DNA from: Microstegium vimineum
Lineage: Eukaryota; Streptophyta; Magnoliopsida; Poales; Poaceae
Length of the DNA stretch: 64,000 nt
Direction: 5' to 3'
NCBI GenBank assembly: GCA_022036555.1
Contig: CM039119.1
Span: 38,757,255 to 38,821,254 of the forward strand
Translations under genes and position numbers: made by a program
In this document: piece after piece, positions 23,401 through 33,325 of the stretch
Position numbering within the stretch: the stretch's first letter is position 1
Layout of the letters: the number at the start of each line of letters is the position of its first letter
The notes under the pieces: model-generated
The model's database searches: none
The model's input: the letters and a program-made list of their open reading frames with translations, nothing else
What the model was told of the DNA's origin: nothing

Positions 23401-26068
23401 CTGCTTCTTCTTGTCGTAGGCGCGCCACTGCTCTGCTCGCGGTCCTGCACCGCCTTGAGCCGCCCGGCGACGTCCTCGATGGTGAGCTGGTCGAAGTCGA
23501 GCAGCGTCTCGATCGAGTTGACGATCTGCGCGTACTTCTTCGGCACACACCGGAGCAGCTTCTCCACTGCTCGCTCCTCCGTCAGGTTGGTGTCGTCGAA
23601 CCGTGCCATCTGCTCCATAAGGTTGTTCATCCGCACGGCAAAGTCCTCGACTTGCTCGCCGGGCTGAAAGCTGAGAGCTTCCCACTCTCCGCGGAGTCGC
23701 TGGAGCGTGGCGCGGCGCACCCGATCACCTCCGGTGTAGCGCAGCGCGATGGCGTCCCACGCCAGCTTCGCCGTAGCCTTGTTGGCGATGGAGGCCGCGA
23801 CATCGACGGAGACCGAAGCACACAGCGCCTCCATAGCCCGCCGATCGTCGAAACCGACCCCGCCGACGTGCACCGCTTGCTAGAGATGACGAGCTTGAAG
23901 CTTTACCTTCATCAGCAGGCTCCACTCATGGTAGTTGCTCTTGGTGAGCATCGGCCAAGGCGTGCCGGCCCCGGAGTCGCGGTAGACGGGGTGCATCACC
24001 GGCGAGCGCCCGCGACGGCCGCGACATCGCTCGGGAGACGGCGAATGGCGGCGGCGACGCTCGGGGCTGTGCGATCCTGCCGAGTCCATGTCCTCCCGCT
24101 CCATCTCCAGGCGTAGAGCTGCGGCGGCGGCTGCCGCGGCTTGGGCCGCGGCTGCTGCCTGCTGCGCTGTGGCTACCGCAGCGGCCGCCGCTGCCTCGGC
24201 GGCAGCAAGGCGCGTCGCGCGGTCGTCGGCCTTCGCACCGGATGGCCCAGCGTCCTTCTACACAACCGCAGAGGCGGCGGCGGCGGCGGCGCGGGCTTTG
24301 GAGCTCTCGGTGGACATCCTCTCTCTCTCAAAACCCTAGGCTTTGATACCAATTGTTGCCCACACATGGATCAGCAAAGGCTTGAGGAAGGCCAGAGGGC
24401 AGCTTTGCCCAGTTGGCCGCTTGGATTGAAAGTAGAGTGCTGGATACAATCTAGGGGTTGGTCTGCTCCTGGGCAGCCACCTACTACAACATATTCTTAA
24501 GCTAAAAGCAGATGCTTTACAAGGCTGCTAAGCAAGCCGGCAACTGCTAGACAGTGAACAGTAAAGTGCAGAAAGTAAGATACAAGTGATAGGCTTAACC
24601 ATCAGTTCCATCGTTCAATTTGTGTGTTGAACAGTTTGCAATTCTTAGTACAATGTTCATAGGGTATCTGCTAACATCTACCCCAAATCAGTGATACATT
24701 GTATGGCCGCTTTGGCTGGTTCTCAGAAGTAGTCATCTGGCTACCATCAGGAAATTTTTTTCTGGTTTCCTGGTTGTGTATTTCCCCTTAGTGATACTGA
24801 GTACTGACATGTGAAAATTTTGCAGGAAGCAACTGAAAGACCGAATGAACATGGACCAAGTATTGCATACAGTATTACAAATAGTGGACATGTTCATGGG
24901 TCTTTGTGAAGATAACTCATGGATAAATTATCTTGTACCTGAGAATCCCCCTGTTTATGCACAGTTGATGGCTGTGTCCAGTAGTGGCTTTGATGATTCA
25001 TCACTCCTAAACGATTTCAGAAAGCTAGACCAACTAATGTCTGAGACACGAATAGTACTGGCAAGGTAATATTGCATTATGCATTGAGTTCTGTTCAGTT
25101 GTAGCAAGTTCATAATTTGCATCCTAACAATACACTTTTTTCTTTGCTCAATCAGTTGTATGACCAGTTTTCTTCTTTTCATTTTTTCTTTCATCAGTTA
25201 GCTTTGAATTCATTACTACTTCTATCATTGTCTATTAGATTACATAATGTTTACTCTGTAATCCTTGTCATATGCCATGTGAATTGTATTGGCCTAATTT
25301 GTTACTTTTGCTTTTTTGCTATATATGTATGGGGACGCAAAATAAGAAAGAGTTAAAAAGCAAATTGATAAAAGTATATGCTACAGCAGTTATCTACGCC
25401 ATTATATTATGAACTTTCTTTGTAGTATTTACCAAACTTCATTGGTAGCATTTAACGTTACTTTTTAATCTAATTTGGAGCAACAACGGTTCTTTGAATT
25501 TAGGATTGGAGTTTTGGTGTGCATTGCCTTTCCTTTCTGTGAATGAAATGGTGATATGGAAAATATCGTATCTGTATATTATATTTATGTGTGGAATTGT
25601 GGATGATAACAACCACGTGCAAGGAACTATGTTGCAAAGCTTTGCCTTTCCCATTGAGATAGTTACTATGTTGCAAATTGCAAGAGAAGAATTCTTTTGT
25701 GTAAAGATGTGAAATGCACAGAATCATTATTTTTTAGTATGTCTGAATCTAATGGCTTGTCTGTGGTTGCTTCCATGAGTATATTACATAGCTATTTGGA
25801 ACTGTGTTATTGCAGTGATGATTTCAGAAATATCATGGAGAGGTCATTGAGGAAGATTGCGGAAGTGGTGGTAGAGGATCTGGGTGTGCAGATTGTAACT
25901 CCAGGATCGGGATTGCCCTTAGCGACGCTCTTGCCCAAAGTTGGTCACCTGAGTTCCCTGTTGCTTGAGGAGCCAAACAAGAACAAACACATTCAGATCA
26001 TCCGAAGTATGCCTGAAGTGGAACTCTTCTACACATTCCTCTATGCAAACATGCCACCAGAAACATAG
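17446..26068 (+). CDS. PEX3: Peroxin-3 (PEX3), peroxisomal membrane protein import
   Basis: PEX3 sits in the peroxisomal membrane and docks PEX19 loaded with membrane proteins. Seven coding exons join in frame: 17446-17462, 17569-17733, 18406-18605, 18724-18854, 19046-19173, 24826-25065, 25816-26068 (377 residues, the usual plant size). All introns are GT-AG. The protein starts MLASARGFWARHRRK, then a short hydrophobic span (ILVSLGVAGAGYAAYRFYD) fits the N-terminal anchor. Later landmarks are PKEKYDTWEEIKIKS, SLYVRVQVTILGRHLYLDFARG, LVTDKVTAFIMQMQ and the C-terminal LFYTFLYANMPPET. The ATG lies in a good context after a pyrimidine-rich leader. Intron 5 (19174-24825) is swollen by an antisense Copia element. 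No coding lesion is seen. The last 83 bp, including the stop codon, are tandemly repeated just downstream. Confidence 0.95.
18006..18071. repeat. 33-bp perfect tandem duplication in PEX3 intron 2
   Basis: The unit starting aactttgccattgttttag occurs at 18006-18038 and again at 18039-18071 with no mismatch. Confidence 0.95.
19479..19745 (-). repeat. 3' LTR of the PEX3-intron Copia element
   Basis: 267 bp, TGTTGCCC...AACCATCA on the plus strand. It retains the segment cttatatagcaagg, which on the minus strand reads as a TATA box (CTATATAAG). That segment is missing from the other LTR. Confidence 0.92.
19746..19757 (-). promoter_or_regulatory. Polypurine tract of Copia element
   Basis: On the minus strand the bases just before the 3' LTR read TTAGGGGGAGAT, a typical plus-strand primer for reverse transcription. 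Confidence 0.75.
19799..21760 (-). pseudogene. Copia reverse transcriptase-RNase H segment
   Basis: Open for about 650 codons (21758 down to 19797). It begins after a frameshift near 21750, where a CG pair seems lost ahead of DVVFDESRGWDW. The reverse transcriptase is well preserved: WVFKLKKDEKG, ARLVVRGFVQQEGVDYDDAF, HMDVKSAFLNGDL, LYGLRQAPRAWN and the catalytic YVDDLIITG (about 20690-20712). RNase H follows with GYCDSDLAGD, LSSCEAEYIA and KVDNKSALALAKN. A one-base loss near 19870 shifts the frame before the normal ending TTDQLADILTKSLGK, so the C-terminus is scrambled in the annotated frame. The RT core itself has no stop. Confidence 0.9.
21745..23432 (-). pseudogene. Copia nucleocapsid-protease-integrase segment
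   Basis: Frame-shifted relative to both neighbours (shifts near 23432 and 21750). The zinc knuckle at about 23211-23250 is worn: the expected first and last Cys are Leu and Trp (LNCDRAGHWARDW). The protease motif YLDSGATHPMTG is intact (about 22939-22978). In the integrase, the zinc region has WHERYGHLHFDALRKL and a CxxC with one Cys changed to Tyr (QLCDTYVITKHRR). The catalytic triad D (VHDDLCGPV), D (RTDNGREF), E (NGVVERRN) is complete. Confidence 0.88.
23433..24317 (-). pseudogene. Copia gag with two nonsense codons
   Basis: ATG at 24317 (MSTESSKARAAAAA) opens an Ala-rich N-terminus. A TAG at 24258-24260 falls at codon 20. A second TAG at 23880-23882 sits at a Trp-expected position after KLQARHL. 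The frame otherwise stays open through the UBN2-type capsid region (SNYHEWSLLMKVKL, ALRYTGGDRVRRATLQRL, RMNNLMEQMARFDD, VEKLLRCVPKKY) until the frameshift near 23432. Long plus-strand ORFs over this stretch are antisense shadows of its GC-rich codons. Confidence 0.85.
24341..24351 (-). promoter_or_regulatory. Copia primer-binding site
   Basis: On the minus strand the bases after the 5' LTR read TTGGTATCAAAGC, matching the initiator-Met tRNA primer site with one change. Confidence 0.88.
24353..24604 (-). repeat. 5' LTR of the PEX3-intron Copia element, TATA deleted
   Basis: 252 bp. Aligned with the 3' LTR, it lacks 15 bp covering the only TATA-like box (CTATATAAG on the minus strand). This is the LTR that would drive element transcription, so the copy is probably promoter-crippled as well as coding-dead. 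Confidence 0.92.
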
Positions 26069-26151
26069 AACACATTCAGATCATCCGAAGTATGCCTGAA
26101 GTGGAACTCTTCTACACATTCCTATATGCAAACATGCCACCAGAAACATAG
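25986..26151 (+). repeat. 83-bp tandem duplication over the PEX3 stop codon
   Basis: Copy 1 (25986-26068) is the last 83 bp of PEX3 coding sequence including TAG. Copy 2 (26069-26151) follows directly with one mismatch (C at 26041, A at 26124). Translation stops in copy 1, so copy 2 is 3' UTR. Confidence 0.97.
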
Positions 26152-28028
26152 TCTGTACATTGACGGGAAAAGAACACTTGCTTCAGAATTTTGGCTGCAA
26201 AGATCTGGTGGTATATGTGGATGTTGAAGTGTGAAAATCAGGAAACCAACAAACGTGGAGGGGATGCCCATTTCTGCCCAGTATATACTGAGATATTCCG
26301 TTGTTGCTAACAGGAACTGAGTAAAGTTCCTTCCATTTGGATTCTTTCTTTCTCTGAAGTTTCGGTTGTGCATGTCTAGATAGAATCACACGCACCGGGC
26401 CTGCTATTTTGCTATATTTTTGGGAGCTTACACGATGACAGATGTTCCAAATGTTTTACTAGCCACAAATGGTTAATGTATGCATTTCCAGTCAGTTGAG
26501 TCTTGTGTTGGGTGGCTGAATATTCGAGCCCACAGTTTGCGATGTGTAGGCATATGGTTTTGCTTGCAGTTTTGCTTTGGGAAGAACTGGATTGTCGGAA
26601 TGTTTGAAACAGCTGGGGTTTTTTTTTTTTTTTGCATAATTGTGGTGAACTGTCATGGAATTCATACGAACTGATAACATTTGTTCATTCTGAGAATACG
26701 ATCATGCAGTCTAGTCTACTTTACATGTCATTAGCGCCAAAAGATCTGACACAAGGTTGGGCCCAGAAAAGGGAAATTTTAACGGCCTTGCCTGTGCATA
26801 ATTCTGCACGCAAGGTGTCTACGCTTCATAACTTTGTAATTTTGTTGCTATTCGGTAATGAAAATTTGAAGCTTTGTAATTTTGTTGCTGCTTGGAAATG
26901 AAATTTGGTTTGAAAGGTGTGGAGAAAGATAGCGAGTACACTTGTAATCTTCTTGGTTTTCTATAAAGGGCTACTTCTGATAATAATTTTACAGGGTTCT
27001 GCCATTAAGTGGCTAAGTAAGAGGAGCATCACATTGGTTTCCAATGTTCCAATTCAGTTTGACATGAGAATCAACAATGGATATTCCATATGACTGGCTG
27101 AGCATTTTGTTATGTTTTCAGGAGTGTACACAAATGATATTCCAGATGTCGATTGCTCTAAGTCACACCAAAAAAAAAAAGATGTCGATTGCTCTGTAAC
27201 CTTAAGCGGTGAACTCAAATTTTTTTTGCCGCGGTAAGATATTTTCCCAATGTTTCTGCTCCGCTCAGTCTGCAAATATTATGGCCCGCACGTTTGGTAA
27301 ATATCTTACTTCCATTCCACAAATTTGTCGCGGAAAGAATTGAATTTCCTGAAAATCTTCATCCAACACGTAGTGCTGCACATCTAATTTTTGTTCATTC
27401 AGGAACGTCGTCTTCTTGTTGCTCCTAAGCATGAAATTCTCGTGTGCTCATTCAGATAACAAGTAGGGCATACCTCCAACAGCATAGTTTTTGCATGTAA
27501 AACGTGGGAAGCAGCCATCGTACAAGATTGAAAAGGATAGATGATGTGCTGTCTAACAATTTTGACAACATATGACAACGTACTTGCTAAGTTTAAAGGG
27601 AAAACAATTGCACAGAAATAGGTATTGAAATGTATGGCAACGAGAGGGGTGCCACAGGACTGCATCAAGCACTGTAAATTACTCCATGCTAGGTCGTTTT
27701 ACTTAAGAACATTGAAGAGCAATATTTATTGTAGAAAAACTGAGAGACGTCATACACATCAAATCAAATTTTGAAAAGAAAATACACAATATCAATAACT
27801 GCTTTCATTAACTATAGTAGCAAACCTGTATATGAGTAGTCAACAAAATATTGCAATTTTAGTGCAATTCAACAACAGAAGAACTTCCTTTGATGGAAGT
27901 CTACTTCCACAAGTATGCCCTCATGTTTCATTAGTTTCAAGGATCAGACACATAAACGAGAGCCTATTCAAGGCCAAAGAATAAATCTGCAAACAAATCC
28001 TATCAATGCAAGTGATACGTGCACTGTA
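26152..28028. other. PEX3 3' UTR and intergenic sequence
   Basis: No further gene on either strand. Candidate 3'-end signals (AATGAAA) lie near 26855-26905, in a locally repeated stretch (tttgtaattttgttgct twice). Another short repeat (gatgtcgattgctct) occurs at about 27146 and 27181, flanking a poly-A run. Confidence 0.5.
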
Positions 28029-29044
28029 TTATTTAGCTGAAGGGACTAAGCTTTGTTTCTCCTCATCCAACTCTTTGCTATCATTGCCCCCACTAGGTTG
28101 CTCGGCTACCATCTCACGCTGTGCTACACTGTTTCCTTTCACTGTAACTGATTGCTGATAGAGTACTCCACCGACAATAGTGAACAGTAAGCAAACCAAA
28201 CCATATGCAGTTGCATGCTTGTCCCAGATCATGACATTGATAGCCACGGTGAGGAGCTTATTCACAACCCCGGTCACGGTAAATGCGGTTGCTGATACAG
28301 CTCTTCTCGCTGCAAAACCAAAGAAACTAATGAGCAACCCAAACACGCATGACAACGCCACTGCTACAAAGGCGTCCAGATGAAACCAGCCTTCACCCCT
28401 GGATTCCATCGCTGCAAGGACTGACTTGTGCTCCCTGTAAGGAACCAAAAAACGGGGGCCAGCATCAAGGAAAGAAGGTTGTTGTAAAGCACAAAGCCCC
28501 AGGTGTTCAGCCCCAGGTTTGTCACAATGTGCTTGATGTACACCATTTCAGTTGTTATGGTCACCAGATATGCAAGCGCCCATGAGTATGCTGTGAGGCT
28601 GAATGCTGAATCTGTCATCACATAGCCAACTGCTCCTCCCAAGATAACCACAAGGGATAGAAATGTGAATTTTGAAGGGCATGGTTGCTTCCGGAAAGTT
28701 GTGTCAGCAATAGCAACCAAGAGCGGGGTCAAGGATCTGAAAACTATGAACGTATCTACATTGGCATGGCAGAGGAGATTTGTATTGGTGAATATGGCTA
28801 GGTAGAAGACAAGAGCAGCCGGTGCAAACTTTTTTGCAGTCTCCAAGTTGAAGGCGTCATGGGTGAGAAAGCCTAGCTTTCCAAGGATCCAAACACCACC
28901 AGCAGATGTCAAGTACTGTAGAGCAGTTAGGAGGCCAGGGTAACCAAACTTTGTCACGGCATATTTGTTGATGATTGAGAGCAAACTTGAGCACAGAGCA
29001 TACCCAACCACAAGGCTGCTCGTAGTATAATACTGCTTTGCCAT
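28029..29044 (-). CDS. GFT1: GDP-fucose transporter 1-like (GONST4/GFT1), apparent 1-bp frameshift
   Basis: Golgi nucleotide-sugar transporter family that exchanges cytosolic GDP-fucose for GMP to supply fucosyltransferases. ATG at 29044 (MAKQYYTTSSLVVGYAL). Multiple hydrophobic segments and family signatures are clear: INKYAVTKFGYPGLLTALQY, NANVDTFIV-type HANVDTFIVFRSLTPLLVAI, SWALAYLVTITTEMVYIKH, then FTVTGVVNKLLTVAINVMIW and DKHATAYGLVCLLF, ending LVPSAK at 28029. About 338 residues if read through, as expected for GFT1. Within WFLTG|EHKSV a base is missing: the C-run at 28433-28435 is one short, putting the last third in another frame. It is either a pseudogene, an allele with a lesion, or a sequencing error in a short homopolymer. 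The rest shows no stops, which favours a recent event or an error. Confidence 0.85.
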
Positions 29045-29060
29045 CAGAACAGAATGTTCA

Positions 29061-29069
29061 CCTGCAATA
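29061..29069 (-). other. 3' splice site of GFT1 leader intron
   Basis: On the minus strand ctattgcag precedes the exon that carries the ATG 16 bases later. It implies a 5' UTR intron reaching up toward about 30.1 kb. The donor is not pinned down. Confidence 0.55.
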
Positions 29070-29572
29070 GGTTCAGTGTTAGCAAGGCATTCAAATAGCA
29101 AACTAATTCCTAGAATGTCCAACTACTCAGCAGTCTGTTTTGCTTCTGAAATAAAATAAAGCAAGACTAGGCGCATAACAATGAAACACGCATATTTTGT
29201 TGAATTGCTAACTGGTTACCAAAAAATTTCAAGATGCCAACATCAACGACATGGAGAATTGGAATGGTCAACAGAATGCCAGATTTCAAGTAAATTCTCT
29301 GAGATTTCAGACAATTTATCAACAGATCTACAAAACAGATTAATTGACGCTACTTGTAACACAAGATTACAACTCAGACCACATTAGAGCACAGATAACT
29401 GATCCACCATACTTTTACTGGCTCCTTAGACCAGTAGAATTTACTCATACTATTGGCACGGAGTAAGGTGTAACGCTCCAATTTGGACAGGAAAGAGAAG
29501 TAATTCGCTTCGCTAGGTGGCTGCAGAGCTGAGGCCAAGGATTTTAGCAATATCTCACTAGCAGTTTTTTTT

Positions 29573-29604
29573 GGGGGGGGGGGGGGGGGGGGGGGGTGGG
29601 GGGG
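29573..29604. repeat. Poly-G tract (G24-T-G7) in the GFT1 leader region
   Basis: Twenty-four consecutive G, one T, then seven G on the plus strand, i.e. C-rich on the transcribed-sense strand of GFT1. It follows a T8 run. Confidence 0.95.
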
Positions 29605-30294
29605 TTAGAGATTACATACTCAGATGTGTGCAGTATGTCCATATGAATAGAATTATGTGCATACGAATACTAACACCGACAAATTTAATTTTCCATTGTA
29701 CAAAATACACCCAAGTAGCTGAAACTCCAAATAGAAGGTATATCGTTCTCGCTCACCAAGCAGTAAAAGTTCGAAAATATAATGAAAAATTCGCGGCCTA
29801 TACATCACAAAGCTCAACAGCAAAGGAAAACAACCCAAGTAATCAGGTGACGATTTCAACGACCGACCTCCAGCTCCAGTCCACACCGGACCGGACAAAG
29901 ATTTCAACAAGCGGAGAGGCTACTGGTTGGGCAAATATAGGCGCTCGAATCACGTGGCCAATCAGCTACCAACTGTCTCAGGATGGATTTGGGCCCAAAT
30001 CGCAATTTGCCTGATTTCTGCAGATTTCTTGGATGCGTGTTGCCAAGAAAAAGAAAAGGAAAAGTGGAAAAGGCAGTGCGTGCCTTCCTTCAGATCCTAG
30101 ATGACCGCCCGTCCCATGAGACGATCTGACGAACGGAGCGGGGAGAAGGAACGGGAGAGGGGAGTGAGAGAGGCGTACTGAGGCAGGCGCAGGCGCAGCC
30201 GCATTCCGTCCGCGGCCGGGTGTGGGGGCTGCTCCGGAGCTTGTGCAAATTCCTGGCCGTGTGTTGTGTGTGGCGTGTGGCTGGGAGCTGATTG

Positions 30295-30304
30295 GTTTAT
30301 AGTA
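30295..30304 (-). promoter_or_regulatory. Candidate TATA box for the GFT1-like gene
   Basis: Minus strand reads CTATAAACC about 30-40 bases ahead of a leader-like stretch. A pyrimidine-rich block (minus-strand view of 30120-30180) follows, typical of plant 5' UTRs. Confidence 0.45.
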
Positions 30305-30523
30305 CGTGAACATGACTTGAGGAGAAGGAAGAAGTTTCAAAAATCAAATCCAATTAAAAAAAAAAGTTGAATGCAATCTGTCGTCGGTAAGACAAGTCAC
30401 ATCACATTACATCACAGGAACTTAATACATGAAAGCGATACTCTGTGCTTGGACCTATCCATTCACAATTCTGTATACCTGTTTTTTTTCCACGCAATTA
30501 CTCCTTTTGATACAAAATACGTA

Positions 30524-30779
30524 CTCCCTTCGTAAAAAAAAAGAGTTGTTGTCGCTTCCCAAAATGTCAACAAATTTTAACTTTGACCAACTATATTTAA
30601 CAAAATATTAATATTTATGGTATGTAATTTGTATCATTAGATAGATCTTTGAATATAATTTAATAATAAAATTATTTAAAGATATAAATATTACACATAT
30701 TTTCTACAAACCTAGTTAAAGTTAAGAAAATTTGACCAGCATGCTTCCCATAACGACTCTTTTTTTTGGATGGACGGAG
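30524..30779. mobile_element. Stowaway-like MITE
   Basis: Left end CTCCCTTCGTAAAAAAAA, right end TTTTTTTTGGATGGACGGAG, TA on both sides (30522-30523, 30780-30781). 256 bp, AT-rich, non-coding. Confidence 0.82.
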
Positions 30780-31305
30780 TAGACTCCGAAAAACAGAATT
30801 TTGGTTACATTTTATTGCTGAATATGAGAATCACCACTCAGCACTTCTAGCCGTAAGAGTAGACAACCAAACATGCACATGTGAGTACCATGGCGCAATG
30901 CAATCTGAGCAACTTGTGACGCCGGATTTTTGTTCAACTGTTTTAATATTTATTGTCATCTTTAGACGTATAAACAGAGGCTTTGTTCGTCAGCACTACT
31001 CTAATATTATTTTTAAGTGAACAAATAATGTTTTTCTCTCACAACAAATTAGCATAAACATTTATCATAAGTCAAATTCAAGAAAAACAAACAGAGACGG
31101 ATAGTCTAACTCGTATGATTACGATTTATTAGTCCAAGTGGAATATAGAGAGACAGAAGAAAACTTTGGAAAATAAGCCAGACAAAATAATCACTATGCT
31201 CTTTAGTATATATTATTCATATATATAAATAGGCATAGAAGATATAAATTTGGATATAGAATAGATCTTCTTGGTTGACGTTAATCTTAAATGTTGTCCG
31301 TGCTG

Positions 31306-31441
31306 CTCTTAGGTTGGTCTAGTGGTGAGAAGAGAGAGATGAAGGTGCAAACAATGCGGAAGAGGAAGAATTTTTTTCTCTTAGGTTGGTCTAGTGGTGA
31401 GAAGAGAGAGATGAAGGTGCAAACAATGCGGAAGAGGAAGA
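31306..31441. repeat. 72-bp tandem duplication
   Basis: Unit beginning ctcttaggttggtctagtg at 31306 and again at 31378, near-identical to about 31441. It accounts for the repeated peptides in both small ORFs here. Confidence 0.92.
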
Positions 31442-32064
31442 TTGGAAGGGATGTGGATGTGCAGTTAAATGGGATGGAGACACCAAGTGGCAACAAAACC
31501 GGTCGATGGTTTATCAACCCTTGAAATTGATTTATTGTGAATCAAATTTTTATACTAGAAATTAATTTTTTTAGGGATAAAGGGAGTAATTATTAAGGAA
31601 CTACAACTTTTGACATTAGTTTCATATTTCATATACACATAGCTACTTTTGTCCTTAATCCACAGGACTCTGTGGCCCACTTGTTAGCCACACAATACTA
31701 AGGGTTTATGTTTGAAGGAATGTAAAACAGAGAAAAACATGGGATTAAAAATTAGTGTAGGTAGAAAATAGAGGATTGAAAAACACAAGATTATATGAAT
31801 GGATGTTGGAACCCAGAAATATAATTACATGTTTATGTCTTCATTCTAGTGAATAAAAAACTTGTCCATCCCTCTTCACATGTAGGGAAAATTTCTAAGA
31901 GTACCTGAATGATCATATAGGAAAACAAGCCTTTTCAAAGGAAAGAAAAACTTCATTCCAAACATTATGTGATGTAAAGAAAACATAGAAATTGAATTCC
32001 TTTAAAACTTTTTAAGAAAATCCTCCAATCTAAACAAGACTTAAATATGAGTCCATACTTTGTA

Positions 32065-32285
32065 CTCCATCTATCTAAAAAAAACGCAATTCTCACTTAA
32101 AAAAATAAATTATTTAAATTTTAACCAAAATTATATAAAAATATACTATTATTTATGAAATATATTTTTATACTAGACATAATTGGAGACATAAATATTA
32201 ATATTATATTTTACTATAAACTCGGTTAAAGTTAAACTAGTTTTATCTACACATAATCCATAATTATATCTTTTTATGGACGGAG
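32065..32285. mobile_element. Degenerate Stowaway-like MITE
   Basis: Left end ctccatctatctaaaaaaaa after TA, right end tttttatggacggag. The right-hand TA is not directly adjacent, so the boundary is approximate. The interior is AT-rich. Confidence 0.55.
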
Positions 32286-33325
32286 ACAGTAACTCCTAGA
32301 AAAAAATTATTATAGCAATGTTCTTTTTCCACCTACGGAGTATATAATAGTAGTACTATAATATACTATAAGCAATAAATTTTGAACGTACACGTTCTCA
32401 CGGATCAAGCAAGAAACGTCGAATGCCTTCTCCCAATTCTGAGCGCTGACTATGACTAATCCAATTTACGGAGTACAGATCAGGGCCTCATTGATCGCAG
32501 TGACCTGTCTCAAAAACTTTACTGTTTATTGGAGCTCTCAGCTCCCTTTTCCTGTTGAAAACTGAACAAGTTGGCATCATAGAACTTCGAGCTAATGACC
32601 ATGGACCATTTTCTCACATACTAGTGCATAAAGAACATTTTTTTTAATACTCGTAATTCGATCAGACATCGAGATTGCAGCCCTACGCAACTTGAGTTAA
32701 TAGCAGCTTTGATTTAAAACAAGTGTCACGTGAAATGCTTTATTAGTTTTTTTTTTTTTTGAAATTGTAACATCACCATCACCCTATTAGTTTTTCTCTA
32801 CGGTATCAACTTAAAAAACATCATACCAAAATAATCACTCTTCCCTCCCCTATCTCCCTCTCCCGGGAGGCTGGGACCAGGTATCAATTTGACCGTGCGG
32901 TATAAAAGATTCGAACAAAAAACAAAGTAGTACCTTTGAGCATTTTCTTTTGAGAACAATGTAAAATTGGTTTTCCTACTAGGAAAAGTAGCTTGACAGT
33001 CGCACAAAATTCTAGTCAGAATATAGTTATAAAAATCCTGGTAAACTAATTCTGGTTTAGGGAGTTGGAAAACAAGTACCAGTAATTTCTAGAAAATGGT
33101 TCCGCCGACCAGCGACCCCTGACCCAGATAACTCCAAACAGACATACGAACTTGTGAAGTCTGATTTGTAGTAATTTCCAAATGAATATGGATGGTGTAT
33201 TAATAAATCACATCAAATCAAAACAGACAAATCAAGAGCTCCAAGCTCAACTAGCTACACTTAAAACATTCTTTATCAGCTAATCCTTTCCAGCCCGCGC
33301 AAGCATAAGGGAATTAGGCCGATCG

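Larger units (their letters stand above)
19474..24609 (-). mobile_element. Young Copia retrotransposon in PEX3 intron 5, with TSD
   Basis: Element body 19479-24604 with target duplication GTTCC at 19474-19478 and 24605-24609. It is antisense to PEX3. The LTRs (19479-19745 and 24353-24604) differ by only three transitions and one 15-bp gap over ~252 aligned bases, so the insertion is recent. On the minus strand the order is 5' LTR, primer site, gag, protease, integrase, RT, RNase H, polypurine tract, 3' LTR, which is the Copia order. GC content is far above the surrounding intron. Two nonsense codons and three frameshifts mean it is non-autonomous despite its youth. PEX3 exons on either side remain in frame, so the host gene should tolerate it if the long intron is spliced. 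Confidence 0.95.

Noticed and set aside
23385..24116. 243-codon plus-strand ORF
   Set aside because: Entirely antisense to Copia gag, with no known domain.
24088..24339. Ala-rich plus-strand ORF
   Set aside because: It is antisense to the Ala-rich start of the Copia gag; GCC/GCG codons read open on both strands.
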